A stretch of 64,000 nucleotides of DNA from Achromobacter deleyi. GTDB taxonomy: Bacteria; Pseudomonadota; Gammaproteobacteria; Burkholderiales; Burkholderiaceae_B. The DNA lies in assembly GCF_016127315.1 (NCBI RefSeq), contig NZ_CP065997.1:5270001-5334000 (forward strand). The letters are read 5' to 3'. The number at the start of each line of letters is the position of its first letter. Position 1 is the first letter of the stretch. A model generated the notes under the pieces. The model was given only the letters and a program-made list of their open reading frames with translations. It was not told the DNA's origin and made no database searches. Shown piece after piece: positions 34,532-43,959 of the stretch. A program made the position numbers and the translations under genes.

Positions 34532-35788
34532 ATGAACATCCTGGTATGCGGCGCGAACGGGTTCGTCGGCCGGGCGCTGTGCGAGGCGCTGGCGCGCGAT
34601 GGCCACCGGGTGCTCAGAGGCGTGCGCCACCCCCGCCGGCAGGACGAGATCGCCGTGGACTACCTGGCCGACACGGCCCCCGCCCACTGGGTGGACCGCT
34701 TGCGCGGCATCCACGTCGTCATCAATGCGGTCGGCATCCTGGTCGAAGGCGGCGGCCGCGATTTCGACCGCATCCACCGCCGCGCGCCGATCGCGCTGTT
34801 CGAGGCCGCGCTGCGGGCCGGCGTCAGGCAGGTGCTGCAACTGTCGGCGCTGGGCGCGCAGCACGGCGACACGCCCTACTTCCAGAGCAAGCGCGCGGCC
34901 GACGACCACCTGCGCGCCTTGCCGATCGCGCATCACGTCCTGCGGCCGGCGCTGGTCTATGGCGCACAAGGCGCGTCGGCGCGCTTTTTCCGCGCGGTGG
35001 CGTCGTTGCCGCTGCACGTCCTGCCAGCGGGCGGACGGCAGGCGCTGCGTCCGATCCACGTCGACGAGCTGGCCGAAATCGTCGTCCGGCTGGTGCGCGG
35101 CACGGCCGACGCCCCGCCGGTGCTGGATCTGGTGGGCGGCACCGAAGTCACCTTCAAGCGCATGCTGGCGATCTATCGGCAGGCGTTGGGGTTCCCCGCC
35201 GCGTGGTCCATCGCCGTGCCCGGGGCGCTGATCGGCGCGGGCGCCGCGCTGTTCGATCGCATGCCGGGCTCGCTGCTGACGCGCGACACCTGGCGCATGC
35301 TGCGCGCCGGCAACAGCGCCGATGCGTCCGCCACGACGCGGGCGCTGGGACGGCCGCCCGCGGGACTGGAAAGCTTCATTCCCGCGGCCGAGGCGCCCGC
35401 GTTGCGCCAGCTGGCCCTGGCGGCCTGGCGCCCCGCCCTGCTGCGCGGCGCGCTGGCGCTGATCTGGCTCTGGACCGCCGTGTGCAGCGCCTTCATCTAT
35501 CCGGTCGAAGGCAGCCTGGCGCTGTTGGCGCCCGTCGGCCTGCATGGGCCGGCGGCCATGGCGGCCCTGTACCTGGCGGCGGCGCTGGACGGCGCGCTGG
35601 GCATCGCCACGCTGTGGCGGCCCGGGCGGCGGCTATGGGCCGCGCAGCTCGCGCTGGTGCTGGCGTATTCGGCGGTGATCGCCGTCGCGCTGCCGGCCTT
35701 CCTGTGGCATCCCTTCGGCCCGCTCCTGAAAAACGCCGCCGTCATCGCGCTTCTGTTCATTCTGCTCTGCGAGGAAACCCGACCATGA
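34532..35788 (+). CDS. NAD(P)-binding extended SDR fused to a DoxX-like membrane domain
   Basis: The 418-residue protein joins an N-terminal atypical/extended SDR domain (NAD motif GANGFVG at 7-13, Tyr116-x3-Lys120 in YFQSK) to a C-terminal membrane domain of four helices (about 307-415) resembling DoxX-like domains. The SDR part would face the cytoplasm. Proteins of this build are annotated as DoxX-like or NAD(P)H-binding proteins of unknown function, sometimes linked to cell-envelope redox stress. It overlaps the DUF2269 gene by ATGA and is preceded by the second GbsR/MarR site, so it is in that regulon. Confidence 0.88.
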   Translation: MNILVCGANGFVGRALCEALARDGHRVLRGVRHPRRQDEIAVDYLADTAPAHWVDRLRGIHVVINAVGILVEGGGRDFDRIHRRAPIALFEAALRAGVRQVLQLSALGAQHGDTPYFQSKRAADDHLRALPIAHHVLRPALVYGAQGASARFFRAVASLPLHVLPAGGRQALRPIHVDELAEIVVRLVRGTADAPPVLDLVGGTEVTFKRMLAIYRQALGFPAAWSIAVPGALIGAGAALFDRMPGSLLTRDTWRMLRAGNSADASATTRALGRPPAGLESFIPAAEAPALRQLALAAWRPALLRGALALIWLWTAVCSAFIYPVEGSLALLAPVGLHGPAAMAALYLAAALDGALGIATLWRPGRRLWAAQLALVLAYSAVIAVALPAFLWHPFGPLLKNAAVIALLFILLCEETRP

Positions 35789-36258
35789 ACGCCTATCTCA
35801 CGATCAAGACCCTGCACATCCTGTCGTCCGTCCTGCTGGTGGGAACCGGCTTCGGCACCGCGTTCTACCTGTTCTTCGCCAACCGCACCGGATCGGTGCC
35901 GGTCATCGCGGCGGTCTCCAAGCTGGTGGTGCGGGCCGACCTGTGGTTCACCACGCCGGCCGTGGTGGTGCAACCGCTGTCCGGCCTGTGGTTGGCGCAT
36001 GCCGCCGGCTGGCACTGGAGCACGCCCTGGATCAGCCTGTCGATCGGTCTGTATCTGCTGGCGGGCGCCTGCTGGTTGCCGGTGGTCTGGCTGCAGCTCG
36101 AGATGGCCCGGATGGCCGCCCGCGCCCAGGCCGACGGCGCCGCCGCGCTGCCGCCGCGCTACTGGCGCTTTGCGCGCCGCTGGGAATGGCTGGGCTATCC
36201 GGCGTTCGTGGCAATGGTCGTCGTCTATTACCTGATGGTGGCCAAGCCGGCCTGGTGA
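35785..36258 (+). CDS. DUF2269 family integral membrane protein
   Basis: The 157-residue protein has four predicted helices and the DUF2269 pattern: TIKTLHILSSVLLVGTGFGTAFYLFFANRTG at the start (conserved His at about 11), a VQPLSGLWLA segment in helix 2, and RRWEWLGYPAFVAMVVVYYLMVAKP at the end. Function is unknown. It is translationally coupled to the SDR-DoxX gene; the pair is common in proteobacteria. Confidence 0.85.
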   Translation: MNAYLTIKTLHILSSVLLVGTGFGTAFYLFFANRTGSVPVIAAVSKLVVRADLWFTTPAVVVQPLSGLWLAHAAGWHWSTPWISLSIGLYLLAGACWLPVVWLQLEMARMAARAQADGAAALPPRYWRFARRWEWLGYPAFVAMVVVYYLMVAKPAW

Positions 36259-36438
36259 GCGCGGCCGCAGGCGGACCACTTTGACGCAATTTCACTGAAC
36301 CAGAACCGCGCGGCGATCCGGCGCGCGGCCGCCGGGTTACGGTGTTTCTCCCAGGAGCCGGGCTCGCGCCACGCGACGCGAGCCCGGCCCCGGCGCGAGG
36401 GCGGCTGGCGAAACGGTGTTTTCCCTCATGTACACAAA

Positions 36439-36454
36439 GTGTCCTGAAAGACAC
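36439..36454. promoter_or_regulatory. Inverted repeat upstream of the amino-acid binding protein gene
   Basis: GTGTC and GACAC flank CTGAAA, 59 bp before the GTG start of the binding protein, in the 254-bp gap 36259-36512. A GTACACAAAGTG stretch just before it extends the symmetry weakly. It could be the site of the MocR-type regulator encoded at 38829. Confidence 0.42.
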
Positions 36455-36512
36455 ATTGCGTCCGACGACGCCGGCCCCTGCCGCCGCGCCGCCTATCCTG
36501 GGAGAGCACGCA

Positions 36513-37526
36513 GTGAACATTCCACGAATCCTTGGCGCCATGGGCCTGGCCCTGTTCAGCGCCCATGCGGCCCACGCCGGCGCCACCTTCGACACCGTCA
36601 AGAAGCGCGGCTTCGTGCAGTGCGGCGTCACCACCGACCTGCCCGGCTTCGCCTACACCGACAGCAAGGGCATCTGGCAAGGCATTGACGTCGACACCTG
36701 CCGCGCCCTCGCGGCGACGATGTTCGGCGACGCCACCAAGGCCAAGATCGTGCCGCTGACCACCCAGGCTCGTTTCACCGCGCTGCAATCGGGCGAGGTC
36801 GACGTGCTGACGCGCAACACCACCCAGACCATGACGCGCGACACGACGCTGGGCCTGATCGGCGCGGGCATCAACTATTACGACAGCCAGGGGCTGATGG
36901 TCCATACCGCGCTCGGCGTCAAGAGCGCCCGCGAACTGGGCGGGGCCACGGTCTGCGTGCTGCCCGGCACCACCACGGAGCTGAACCTGGCCGACTGGTT
37001 CCGCGGCAACGGGCTGGACTTCAAGCCGGTGGTGCTGGAGCGCTTCGACGAGATCCTGCGCAGCTTCGCCGCCGGCCGCTGCGACGCCATCACCGCCGAC
37101 AAGTCGATGCTGGCCGCGACCCGCCGCAACCTCGGCGAGGCCGACCTGGCCATCCTGCCGGAGCCCTTGTCCAAGGAACCGCTCGGACCCATGGTCCGGC
37201 AAGGCGACGAGCAGTGGTTCAACACGGTCCGCTGGACCCTGAACGCACTGCTCGAGGCCGAGGAATACGGCATCACGCAGCAGAACGTGGACCAGCAGCT
37301 CAAGAGCGCCAACCCCAACATCCAGCGCATCCTTGGCGTGACGCCGGGCCTGGGCAAGAACCTGGGCGTGGACGACAAGTGGGCGTACCAGATCATCAAG
37401 CAGCTCGGGAACTACGGCGAGATCTACGAACGCACCCTGGGCATGCAGAGCGCGCTCAAACTCGAGCGCGGCATGAACGCCCTCTATACCCATGGCGGCC
37501 TGATGTACGGCTGGCCATTGCGCTGA
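36513..37526 (+). CDS. Polar amino acid ABC transporter binding protein (AapJ/BztA-like)
   Basis: The 337-residue protein has a signal peptide (cleavage about AAHA-GATFD) and features of AapJ-type binding proteins: VKKRGFVQCGVTTDLPGFAYTDSKGIWQGIDVDTCRALAA and a GQDVCVLPGTTTELN-like segment. The start is a GTG at 36513, 8 bases after GGGAG. Unusually, no permease or ATPase gene follows; the next gene is a PLP enzyme 36 bp away. It may borrow an Aap permease encoded elsewhere, or deliver a thio-amino acid for the gamma-lyase. Confidence 0.9.
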   Translation: MNIPRILGAMGLALFSAHAAHAGATFDTVKKRGFVQCGVTTDLPGFAYTDSKGIWQGIDVDTCRALAATMFGDATKAKIVPLTTQARFTALQSGEVDVLTRNTTQTMTRDTTLGLIGAGINYYDSQGLMVHTALGVKSARELGGATVCVLPGTTTELNLADWFRGNGLDFKPVVLERFDEILRSFAAGRCDAITADKSMLAATRRNLGEADLAILPEPLSKEPLGPMVRQGDEQWFNTVRWTLNALLEAEEYGITQQNVDQQLKSANPNIQRILGVTPGLGKNLGVDDKWAYQIIKQLGNYGEIYERTLGMQSALKLERGMNALYTHGGLMYGWPLR

Positions 37527-37562
37527 ATTTTCCCCCACCCGCCGCCACGCCGAGGAATCCGC

Positions 37563-38765
37563 ATGAAAGAAGCACGCAACGCCCGCCCCGGGCTCCATTT
37601 CGCGACCCGGGCCATCCACCACGGCTACGATCCCGCCAACCACCAGGGCGCGGTGACCCCGCCGGTCTTCATGACCTCGACCTACGCGTTCGAGTCGACC
37701 GCCGATTTCGAGGCGGTGTTTTCCGGCGACAGCGACCGCTGCGTCTACGGCCGCCAGCAGAACCCCACCCAGCAGCTGCTGGAAACGCGGCTGGCGGCGC
37801 TGGAAGGCGGACAGGCCGCGCTCGTCACGGCGTCGGGGATGGGCGCGATCGCCTCGACCCTGCTGACCTTGCTGTCGGCCGGGGACGAGATCGCGGTGCA
37901 CCACACCATCTACAACACCGCCAGCGCGCTGATGAACGAAGGCCTGCCGCGCTTCGGCATCAAGGTGGTGCGTGGCGACCTGAGCACGCCGCAAGGCACC
38001 GCGGCCGCCATCGGGCCGTCGACCCGGCTGGTGTATTTCGAGACTCCGATCAATCCGTCCGCCGAGGTGCTGGACATTGCCCGCATCAGCGCCGCCGCGC
38101 AGCAGGTCGGCGCGCGCGTGATCGTCGATTCGACTTTCGCCTCGCCGGCGCTGCAACGACCGCTGGAACTGGGTGCGGACCTGGTCATCCATTCGCTGAC
38201 CAAATACCTGAACGGCCATGGCGACGTGCTGGGCGGCGCCGTCATCGGCGACCGCGAGACGATCGAGGCGATCCGCGCGGCGGGCACCAAGTACCTGACC
38301 GGCGCGACGCCATCGCCCATGTCGTGTTTCCTGGTGCTGCGCGGCCTGAAGACGCTGGCGCTGCGCATGCGGCAACACAGCGACAACGCCTTGGCCGTGG
38401 CGGAGATGCTGCGGGAACATCCGGCGGTGGCCAAGGTCACCTACCCCTTCCTGGCGGATTTTCCGGACCGCGAGATCGCGCGGCGGCAGATGTCGGCGGG
38501 CAGCGGCATGGTGTCGTTCGAACTCAAGGCCGGATTCGACGGCGTGGCGCCCCTGATGGACCGGCTGCGCGTCATCTCGCGCGGCATCAGCCTGGGCGAC
38601 ACCGATTCGCTGATCTACCACACGGCCGGCATGATCCGCGCAAGGCAACGGGTCAGCCCGGGATTGCGGCTGAGTCCCGGCGTGACGCCGGAACTGGTGC
38701 GCCTGTCGGTCGGGCTGGAGGACGCCCGCGACCTGATCGACGATCTGCGCCAGGCCCTGGCATGA
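37563..38765 (+). CDS. Cys/Met metabolism PLP-dependent enzyme (gamma-lyase/synthase family)
   Basis: The 400-residue protein has the family signature: Tyr62 and Arg64 (VYGRQQNPT), Tyr117, Asp189 and the PLP lysine Lys214 in SLTKYLNGHGD. It resembles methionine gamma-lyase or cystathionine gamma-lyase, but the residue matching Cys116 of P. putida methionine gamma-lyase is a Thr (YNT, 117-119), so the substrate is open. With an amino-acid binding protein just upstream and a MocR regulator downstream it likely degrades an imported sulfur or gamma-substituted amino acid in the cytoplasm. Confidence 0.88.
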   Translation: MKEARNARPGLHFATRAIHHGYDPANHQGAVTPPVFMTSTYAFESTADFEAVFSGDSDRCVYGRQQNPTQQLLETRLAALEGGQAALVTASGMGAIASTLLTLLSAGDEIAVHHTIYNTASALMNEGLPRFGIKVVRGDLSTPQGTAAAIGPSTRLVYFETPINPSAEVLDIARISAAAQQVGARVIVDSTFASPALQRPLELGADLVIHSLTKYLNGHGDVLGGAVIGDRETIEAIRAAGTKYLTGATPSPMSCFLVLRGLKTLALRMRQHSDNALAVAEMLREHPAVAKVTYPFLADFPDREIARRQMSAGSGMVSFELKAGFDGVAPLMDRLRVISRGISLGDTDSLIYHTAGMIRARQRVSPGLRLSPGVTPELVRLSVGLEDARDLIDDLRQALA

Positions 38766-38828
38766 CCCTGGTCCGGCCGGCCCCGCGGCCGGTAATATCG
38801 GCAGTGGCAGCCATCGTCCGACCCATCC

Positions 38829-40322
38829 ATGCCCCGCACCGCAAACCGCATCGAACTTCCCGTCCTCGCGCCCCTTGACCGGGGCGCGGGGCGGCTCGGC
38901 CAGCAACTGGCGCAACAGCTGCGCGACGCCATCCGCGGCGGCGCGCTGCGGCCGGGCGATCCGCTGCCTGCCACCCGCCATCTGGCGGCAGCGCTGAAGG
39001 TGGCGCGCGGCACCGTGGTCGAGGCCTTCGAGCTGCTGGTGGCCGAAGGCTGGCTGGCGTCGAAGGCCGGCGCGGGCACGACGGTGGCGCGGCCGCCGCC
39101 CGCGGATCCGCCCGCCGCATCCGCGGGCGCCGCCGGTTTCGTGCGACCGCTGCCGGCCGCCGCCGCGCGCTACGCCGCCGTCGCCGCGGCGCTGTATCCC
39201 TTGCCGGCCGCGCCCTTCGCCATTTCGGTGCCAACCGGGCCGGTCGCGCCCGACGACTCCTGGCGCAAGCTCAGCAACCGCGTGCGCGCCAGCCGTGCCG
39301 CCGCGCCCGCCGGCTATGCCGATCCGCAAGGGCTGCGGCCTTTGCGCGCCGCCATTGCCGACTACGTGCGCAAGGCCCGCTCGGTCGCCTGCGAGGCGGA
39401 CCAGGTCGTCATCACCGCCGGCACGCAGCAGGGCCTGCACCTGGCCAGCGCCGTGCTGCTGGGAGAGAACGACCAGGCCTGGGTCGAGGATCCGGCCTAC
39501 GTCGGCCTGACCGCGCTGCTGGAAGGCGGCGGCCGCGCCAGCCGCATCGTGCGGGTGCCGGTGGATGCCGAGGGCCTGCGCGTGGAGGAAGGCGTGCGGC
39601 GCGCGCCGCATGCCCGCGTCGCGTTCGTGACGCCGTCGCACCAGTACCCGCTCGGCATGCCGATGAGCATGGCGCGCCGCGAGGCCCTGCTGGCCTGGGC
39701 CCGCGCCCGCAATGCCTGGATCGTCGAGGACGACTACGACAGCGAACTGCGCTATGCCGGCCACCCCTACCCCGCCCTGCAGGGCATGGGCGGCCGTCAG
39801 GTGATCTACCTGGGCACGTTCAGCAAGATCCTGTTCCCGTCGCTGCGCATCGGCTACCTGATCGCGCCAGCCGATCTGGTGGCGGCATTCCTTGGAGCCC
39901 GCATCACGCTGGACCGGCATCCGCCCACCGCCGACCAGCACGTGCTGGCCGCGTTCATCGCCGAGGGCCTGCTCGACCGCCACGTGCGGCGCATCCGCCA
40001 GGCCTATTCCGACAGCCGGCTGGCGTTGATCGATTTGCTGCGCACGCACCTGCCGGCGGAACTGGCCCAGGTCCAGCCGATCGACCAGGGCGTGCACCTG
40101 CTGGTGTGGCTGCGTGCGGCCATCGACGACGTCGCCCTGGCGCGCCGCGCCGCCGACGCGGGCGTCGCGGTGCGGCCGCTGTCGGTCACCTACGGCGAGC
40201 AAGGCGGCCTGCGCCGGTCCGGCCTGATCCTCGGTTTCGGCGGCTATCCGGTCGACAGGATGACCCTGGCCGCGCAACGCCTGGCCAGGCTGATCCGCGA
40301 CGCTGCGCGCCCGCGAGACTGA
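38829..40322 (+). CDS. MocR/GabR-type regulator (GntR HTH fused to aminotransferase domain)
   Basis: The 497-residue protein has a GntR winged helix at about 22-90 (LRDAIRGGALRPGDPLPATRHLAAALKVARGTVVEAFELL, cited by GDPLPATRHLAAAL) and a fold-type I aminotransferase-like domain with the PLP lysine Lys333 in GTFSKILFP and the Asp pair in VEDDYDSE. MocR proteins sense amino acids or vitamin B6 through PLP. It is co-directional, 63 bp after the gamma-lyase gene, and probably activates the binding protein and lyase genes, whose leader carries the repeat at 36439-36454. Confidence 0.93.
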   Translation: MPRTANRIELPVLAPLDRGAGRLGQQLAQQLRDAIRGGALRPGDPLPATRHLAAALKVARGTVVEAFELLVAEGWLASKAGAGTTVARPPPADPPAASAGAAGFVRPLPAAAARYAAVAAALYPLPAAPFAISVPTGPVAPDDSWRKLSNRVRASRAAAPAGYADPQGLRPLRAAIADYVRKARSVACEADQVVITAGTQQGLHLASAVLLGENDQAWVEDPAYVGLTALLEGGGRASRIVRVPVDAEGLRVEEGVRRAPHARVAFVTPSHQYPLGMPMSMARREALLAWARARNAWIVEDDYDSELRYAGHPYPALQGMGGRQVIYLGTFSKILFPSLRIGYLIAPADLVAAFLGARITLDRHPPTADQHVLAAFIAEGLLDRHVRRIRQAYSDSRLALIDLLRTHLPAELAQVQPIDQGVHLLVWLRAAIDDVALARRAADAGVAVRPLSVTYGEQGGLRRSGLILGFGGYPVDRMTLAAQRLARLIRDAARPRD

Positions 40323-40375
40323 CGGCCGCGGCTTGCCGCGGCGGCGCGTTGCCGGGCCGCCACGGCGAGCCGGGT

Positions 40376-41356
40376 TCAGTCGATCGCCGCGCCCGCCGTC
40401 TTCACGACCTTGCCCAGCCGGGTGTATTCCTCGGCGCCGAACTCGGCCAGCGACTGGCGCGTGGTCGGCGACGGGATCGCGCCGCGCGATTCCAGCGCCT
40501 GCTTGACTTCGGGACGCGCCAGCGCGCGGCCCACGGCGGCGTTGAGCTTGTCCAGGATGGCGGTCGGCGTGCCCTTGGGCGCATACAGCCCGTCCCAGGC
40601 AAAGAACTCGTAGCCCTTGACGCCGGCCTCGCTCATGGTCGGGATATCCGGATTCGAGCCTACCCGCTGCGGCGTGGTGACGCCCAGGGCCCGCAGCTTG
40701 CCCGCCGCGACCTGACCCGACACGTTCGGCATCACGTCGATCAGCAGCGAGATACGGCCGCCCAGCAGGTCCGTCATCGCCGCGCTGCCGCCCTTGTAGG
40801 GAATGTGCATGATCTTGACGCCGGCCATCTGGTTCAGCAGCTCACAGGCCAGGTGCGACGAGGTGCCGTTGCCGGCCGAGCCACAGGTCAGTTCGCCCGG
40901 GTGCGACTTGGCGTAGTCCAGCAGCTGCGCCAGCGACTTGAAGCGGTCGTCTGTGGCGTTGACCACCAGCGCCGCGGCGATCACGGTGAAGCGCGAGATC
41001 GGCTCGAAGTCGCCTGGCGCATAGCCGGGCGACTTGTACAGCCAGTGGTTGGTGGCCTGGGTGCCGTTGGTGCCATAGGACAGCGTGTAGCCGTCAGGGT
41101 TGGCGCGCGCGGCGATGGAGGTGCCGATGTTGCCGCCCGCGCCCGGGCGGTTCTCGACGATGATGGACTGGCCGAGCTCGCGCGACAACGGTTCGGCCAC
41201 CAGTCGCGCCAGCGTGTCGCCACCGCCGCCGGCGGCGAACGGGACGACCAGCGTGATGGCGTGGGTGGGCCAGTCGGCGCCTTGCGCCAGGGCCGGGCCG
41301 GCCGCCAGTGACAGGCACGCGGCCGCCAGGCGGATCGAGGTCTTGAAGGGGGTCAT
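40376..41356 (-). CDS. Bug family (TctC) periplasmic binding protein
   Basis: The 326-residue protein has a signal peptide (cleavage near PALA-QGADWP) and the Bug motifs WPTHAITLVVPFAAGGGGDTL and IIVENRPGAGG. The ATG at 41356 follows AAGGAGACAAACC. It is the last gene of the aromatic-acid operon, 100 bp after the hydratase, on the same strand. It is therefore the likely binding protein for the aromatic acid handled by the operon, though an own promoter cannot be excluded. Confidence 0.92.
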   Translation of the reverse strand: MTPFKTSIRLAAACLSLAAGPALAQGADWPTHAITLVVPFAAGGGGDTLARLVAEPLSRELGQSIIVENRPGAGGNIGTSIAARANPDGYTLSYGTNGTQATNHWLYKSPGYAPGDFEPISRFTVIAAALVVNATDDRFKSLAQLLDYAKSHPGELTCGSAGNGTSSHLACELLNQMAGVKIMHIPYKGGSAAMTDLLGGRISLLIDVMPNVSGQVAAGKLRALGVTTPQRVGSNPDIPTMSEAGVKGYEFFAWDGLYAPKGTPTAILDKLNAAVGRALARPEVKQALESRGAIPSPTTRQSLAEFGAEEYTRLGKVVKTAGAAID

Positions 41357-41456
41357 GGTTTGTCTCCTTGGGGGTGCGGGACGCGCGTCCGCTGGTTTTG
41401 GTGTATCGGGCGCGCGGAATGAAAAATGGGTCTGGGGCGGTCTCCGGCCGGCCGGG

Positions 41457-42257
41457 TCACACAAAGCGGCAGCTGACCGCGCCAAGCGGGCCATAGTCCA
41501 CGTGGAACGTGTCGCCCTGCTGGGCGAACACGGGCCGCGTGAACGAACCGCTCAGGATGATCTGGCCGGGCTCGAGCGCCACGTCGTAGCCGGCCAGCTT
41601 GTTGGCCAGCCACACCACGCCGTTGGCGGGATGATTGAGCACGCCGGCCGCCAGGCCGGTCTCCTCGATCACCGCGTTGCGCGACATCATCGCGCCGACC
41701 CAGCGCAGGTCGACCGCGTCAACGCGCACCGGCCGGCCGCCCATCACCACGCCGGCGTTGGCGGCGTTGTCGGCGATGGTGTCGAAGACCTTGCGCGGCC
41801 GCTTGCTGTCGGGGTCGATCTGGTGCGAACGCGCGTCGATGATCTCGAGCGCGGGGATCACGTAGCGCACCGCGTCCAGCACGTCGAACAGCGTCACGCC
41901 GGGGCCCTCGAGGCGGCGCTCCAGGATGAAGGCCAGCTCGACCTCGACGCGCGGCACGATGAAGCGGTCGCGGGGGATCTCGGCGCCGTCCTCGAACAGC
42001 ATGTCGTCCAGCAAGGCGCCGTAATCCGGCTCGTCGATCTGCGACGACAGCTGCATGGCGCGCGAGGTCAGGCCGATCTTGTGGCCGACCAGCCGGCGGC
42101 CGCCGGCGATCTTGGCCGCCACCCACTCGCGCTGGATGGCGTAGGCGTCGGCGATGGTGATGTCGGGATGTTCCAGCGACAGCTGGCGCACCTGGGTACG
42201 GCTGCTTTCCGCCTGGTCCAGTCGCTGGGCCAGCCTCTTGATGGTCGCGGCATCCAT
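41457..42257 (-). CDS. 2-oxopent-4-enoate hydratase family protein (HpaH/MhpD-like)
   Basis: The 266-residue protein matches the HpaH/MhpD/XylJ family in length and blocks: [32 protein letters not shown] (metal-binding Glu residues), ALEIIDARS and a C-terminal [31 protein letters not shown]. Members add water to 2-hydroxy-2,4-dienoates after meta-cleavage, or decarboxylate 4-oxalocrotonate. The ATG at 42257 follows AAGGAAAT and is preferred to one at 42278. Its place in the operon suggests it acts on the ring-opened product. Confidence 0.88.
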   Translation of the reverse strand: MDAATIKRLAQRLDQAESSRTQVRQLSLEHPDITIADAYAIQREWVAAKIAGGRRLVGHKIGLTSRAMQLSSQIDEPDYGALLDDMLFEDGAEIPRDRFIVPRVEVELAFILERRLEGPGVTLFDVLDAVRYVIPALEIIDARSHQIDPDSKRPRKVFDTIADNAANAGVVMGGRPVRVDAVDLRWVGAMMSRNAVIEETGLAAGVLNHPANGVVWLANKLAGYDVALEPGQIILSGSFTRPVFAQQGDTFHVDYGPLGAVSCRFV

Positions 42258-42306
42258 GGGATTTCCTTGGGGTGTCATGGGATTTTCCGGCAGGGTTTCG
42301 GCAATG

Positions 42307-42714
42307 TCATTCGGGCGGCAGATGGCGCCGGCTGCGCTTTTCCGCCAGCAGCCAGTCCTGGCCGCTGGCGCTCAGCCGGTCCTGGCAGTCGCGGATGGCG
42401 ACCAGGCGCGGCGCCCCGCCCTGCACCTGCGGATCGCTGTCGTAGGCGGTCAGGAAATAGCCCACCGCGGCCTGCGAGCCACTGTGTTCGAGCACACGCA
42501 GGTTGGTGATGACATGACAGGTGGTGCGCTGCGGCGGGCGCGCCTCGAGAGCCGCCAGCACTTCGCGCGGCCCGGTCAGCAACTGGCCCTGGCGCAGCCA
42601 GGTGCCGTCCGGCGCCATCAGCGCGGCGGCGGCCTTGTGGCGCCGGGTATCCAGCGCATGGAAGAAGGCCAGCACGACCGCCTCGCAGGCGGCCTTGACG
42701 TGTTCGGTCTGCAT
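42307..42714 (-). CDS. SnoaL-like/NTF2-fold small protein
   Basis: The 135-residue protein looks like an NTF2-fold domain: [28 protein letters not shown] with the usual helix-strand arrangement, [23 protein letters not shown] and a C-terminal AEKRSRR. Such proteins can be small isomerases, dehydratases or oxygenase beta-like subunits. The ATG at 42714 has GGAG six bases upstream, better than ATGs at 42729 or 42726. It lies between the reductase and hydratase genes of the aromatic operon. Its role is unknown; it could be an extra beta-like or a ring-isomerase subunit. Confidence 0.75.
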   Translation of the reverse strand: MQTEHVKAACEAVVLAFFHALDTRRHKAAAALMAPDGTWLRQGQLLTGPREVLAALEARPPQRTTCHVITNLRVLEHSGSQAAVGYFLTAYDSDPQVQGGAPRLVAIRDCQDRLSASGQDWLLAEKRSRRHLPPE

Positions 42715-42732
42715 TCGGTTCTCCATCATGGT

Positions 42733-43959
42733 TCAGCCGATCCGGGCGCTGGACAGCGGCGCGTCGGCACGCGCCAGTTGCGCCGGGTCCACCTGGGTGC
42801 CCTGGGCGATCCATTGGCGCAGCTGGCGCAGGTCGCGCGCCGCGTTCACCGCCACGGCGCCGACGACGCGGCCGCCCTCGTCCAGCGCCACCGACAGCAG
42901 CGCCCGCGCATCCGCCTGGGGCCGCAGCACTTCACATTCGGCCCGCGCCGGAAAACCGGCGATCTGCACCATGGCGTCGTATTGTTCCGACCAGACCGCG
43001 CCGCTGGGCAGGTACGGCTGGCCGGCATCCAGCGCCGACAGCGCCGCCGCCGCGCCCTGGTCCTGCGCGTTCTGCCAGGATTCGAGGCGGATGGGGCCGC
43101 CGCCGGCGGGCGCCGCCACCGCCACGTCGCCCGCCGCCAGGACGTCCGGCGCCGAGGTGCGGCAGTATTCGTCGACCAGCACGCCGCGTTCGCAGGCGAT
43201 GCCGGCCTCGCGCGCCAGGGCGTCGTTGGCCTGCATGCCGACCCCCAACACCACCGCGTCGGCCTCCAGGCGGCCGCCGTCGGCCAGCTCGGCCACGCAG
43301 CCGCCCTCGGGCCGCGCATGCACCGCGCGCAGGCTGGCATTCAGGCGCAGCGTCACCCCTTGCGCGGCGTGCAGCGCCGCCAGGTGGGCCGAGACGCCGG
43401 GCGGCACGCTGCGGGCGCACAGGCGCGACGCCTGCTCCAGCACCGTGGTGGCGCAGCCCGCCTGGCGCGCGGTGGCGGCCACTTCCAGGCCGATCCAGCC
43501 GCCGCCGGCGATGACGATGCGACGGCCGGGGCCCAGGCGGGCGCGCAGGCGCAAGGCATCGTCGCGGGTCCGCAGCACATGGACGGCGCGGCCGTCGGCG
43601 CCGGGCAAGGCCGGCACGATGGGCCGGCCGCCGGTGCACAGGATCAGCTTGCCGTAGTCGAGCACGGCGCCATCGGAAGTCTCGACCTGATGGCGCTCGG
43701 GCCACAGCCGGGTTGCCGCGACGCCGGGCCGGAACGTGATGTCCAGCTCGGCCAGCTTTTCGCGCGAGAACAGCTCGGTGCTTTCGGGCGCGGCCTGGCC
43801 GCCCAGCACCGCCTTGCTCAAGGGCGGACGCTCGTAGGGCGCGTGCGGCTCGTCGCCCAGCAGCACGATGCGGCCGGCGTAGCCGTGGCCGCGCAACGTC
43901 GCCGCGGCCCAGCCGCCCGCCTGCCCCGCGCCGACGATGACGATGGCGCCCGCGCTCAC
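42733..43959 (-). CDS. FAD-dependent ferredoxin reductase of the Rieske oxygenase (AndAa-like)
   Basis: The 408-residue protein has two dinucleotide-binding motifs, GAGQAG (10-15, FAD) and GGGWIG (152-157, NADH), and an oxygenase-reductase C-terminal domain with VAVNAARDLRQLRQWI. It takes electrons from NADH to the Rieske ferredoxin encoded just upstream. It has no Fe-S domain, unlike NagAa, which puts this system with three-component AndA/BphA4-type chains. The GTG start overlaps the ferredoxin stop as GTGA. Confidence 0.92.
   Translation of the reverse strand: MSAGAIVIVGAGQAGGWAAATLRGHGYAGRIVLLGDEPHAPYERPPLSKAVLGGQAAPESTELFSREKLAELDITFRPGVAATRLWPERHQVETSDGAVLDYGKLILCTGGRPIVPALPGADGRAVHVLRTRDDALRLRARLGPGRRIVIAGGGWIGLEVAATARQAGCATTVLEQASRLCARSVPPGVSAHLAALHAAQGVTLRLNASLRAVHARPEGGCVAELADGGRLEADAVVLGVGMQANDALAREAGIACERGVLVDEYCRTSAPDVLAAGDVAVAAPAGGGPIRLESWQNAQDQGAAAALSALDAGQPYLPSGAVWSEQYDAMVQIAGFPARAECEVLRPQADARALLSVALDEGGRVVGAVAVNAARDLRQLRQWIAQGTQVDPAQLARADAPLSSARIG

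Noticed and set aside
36426..40277. Open frame of 1283 codons on the minus strand
   Set aside because: It is antisense to three well-supported genes (binding protein, PLP enzyme, MocR) and rich in Arg, Gln, His, Gly and Ala, as expected for a shadow frame in GC-rich DNA.
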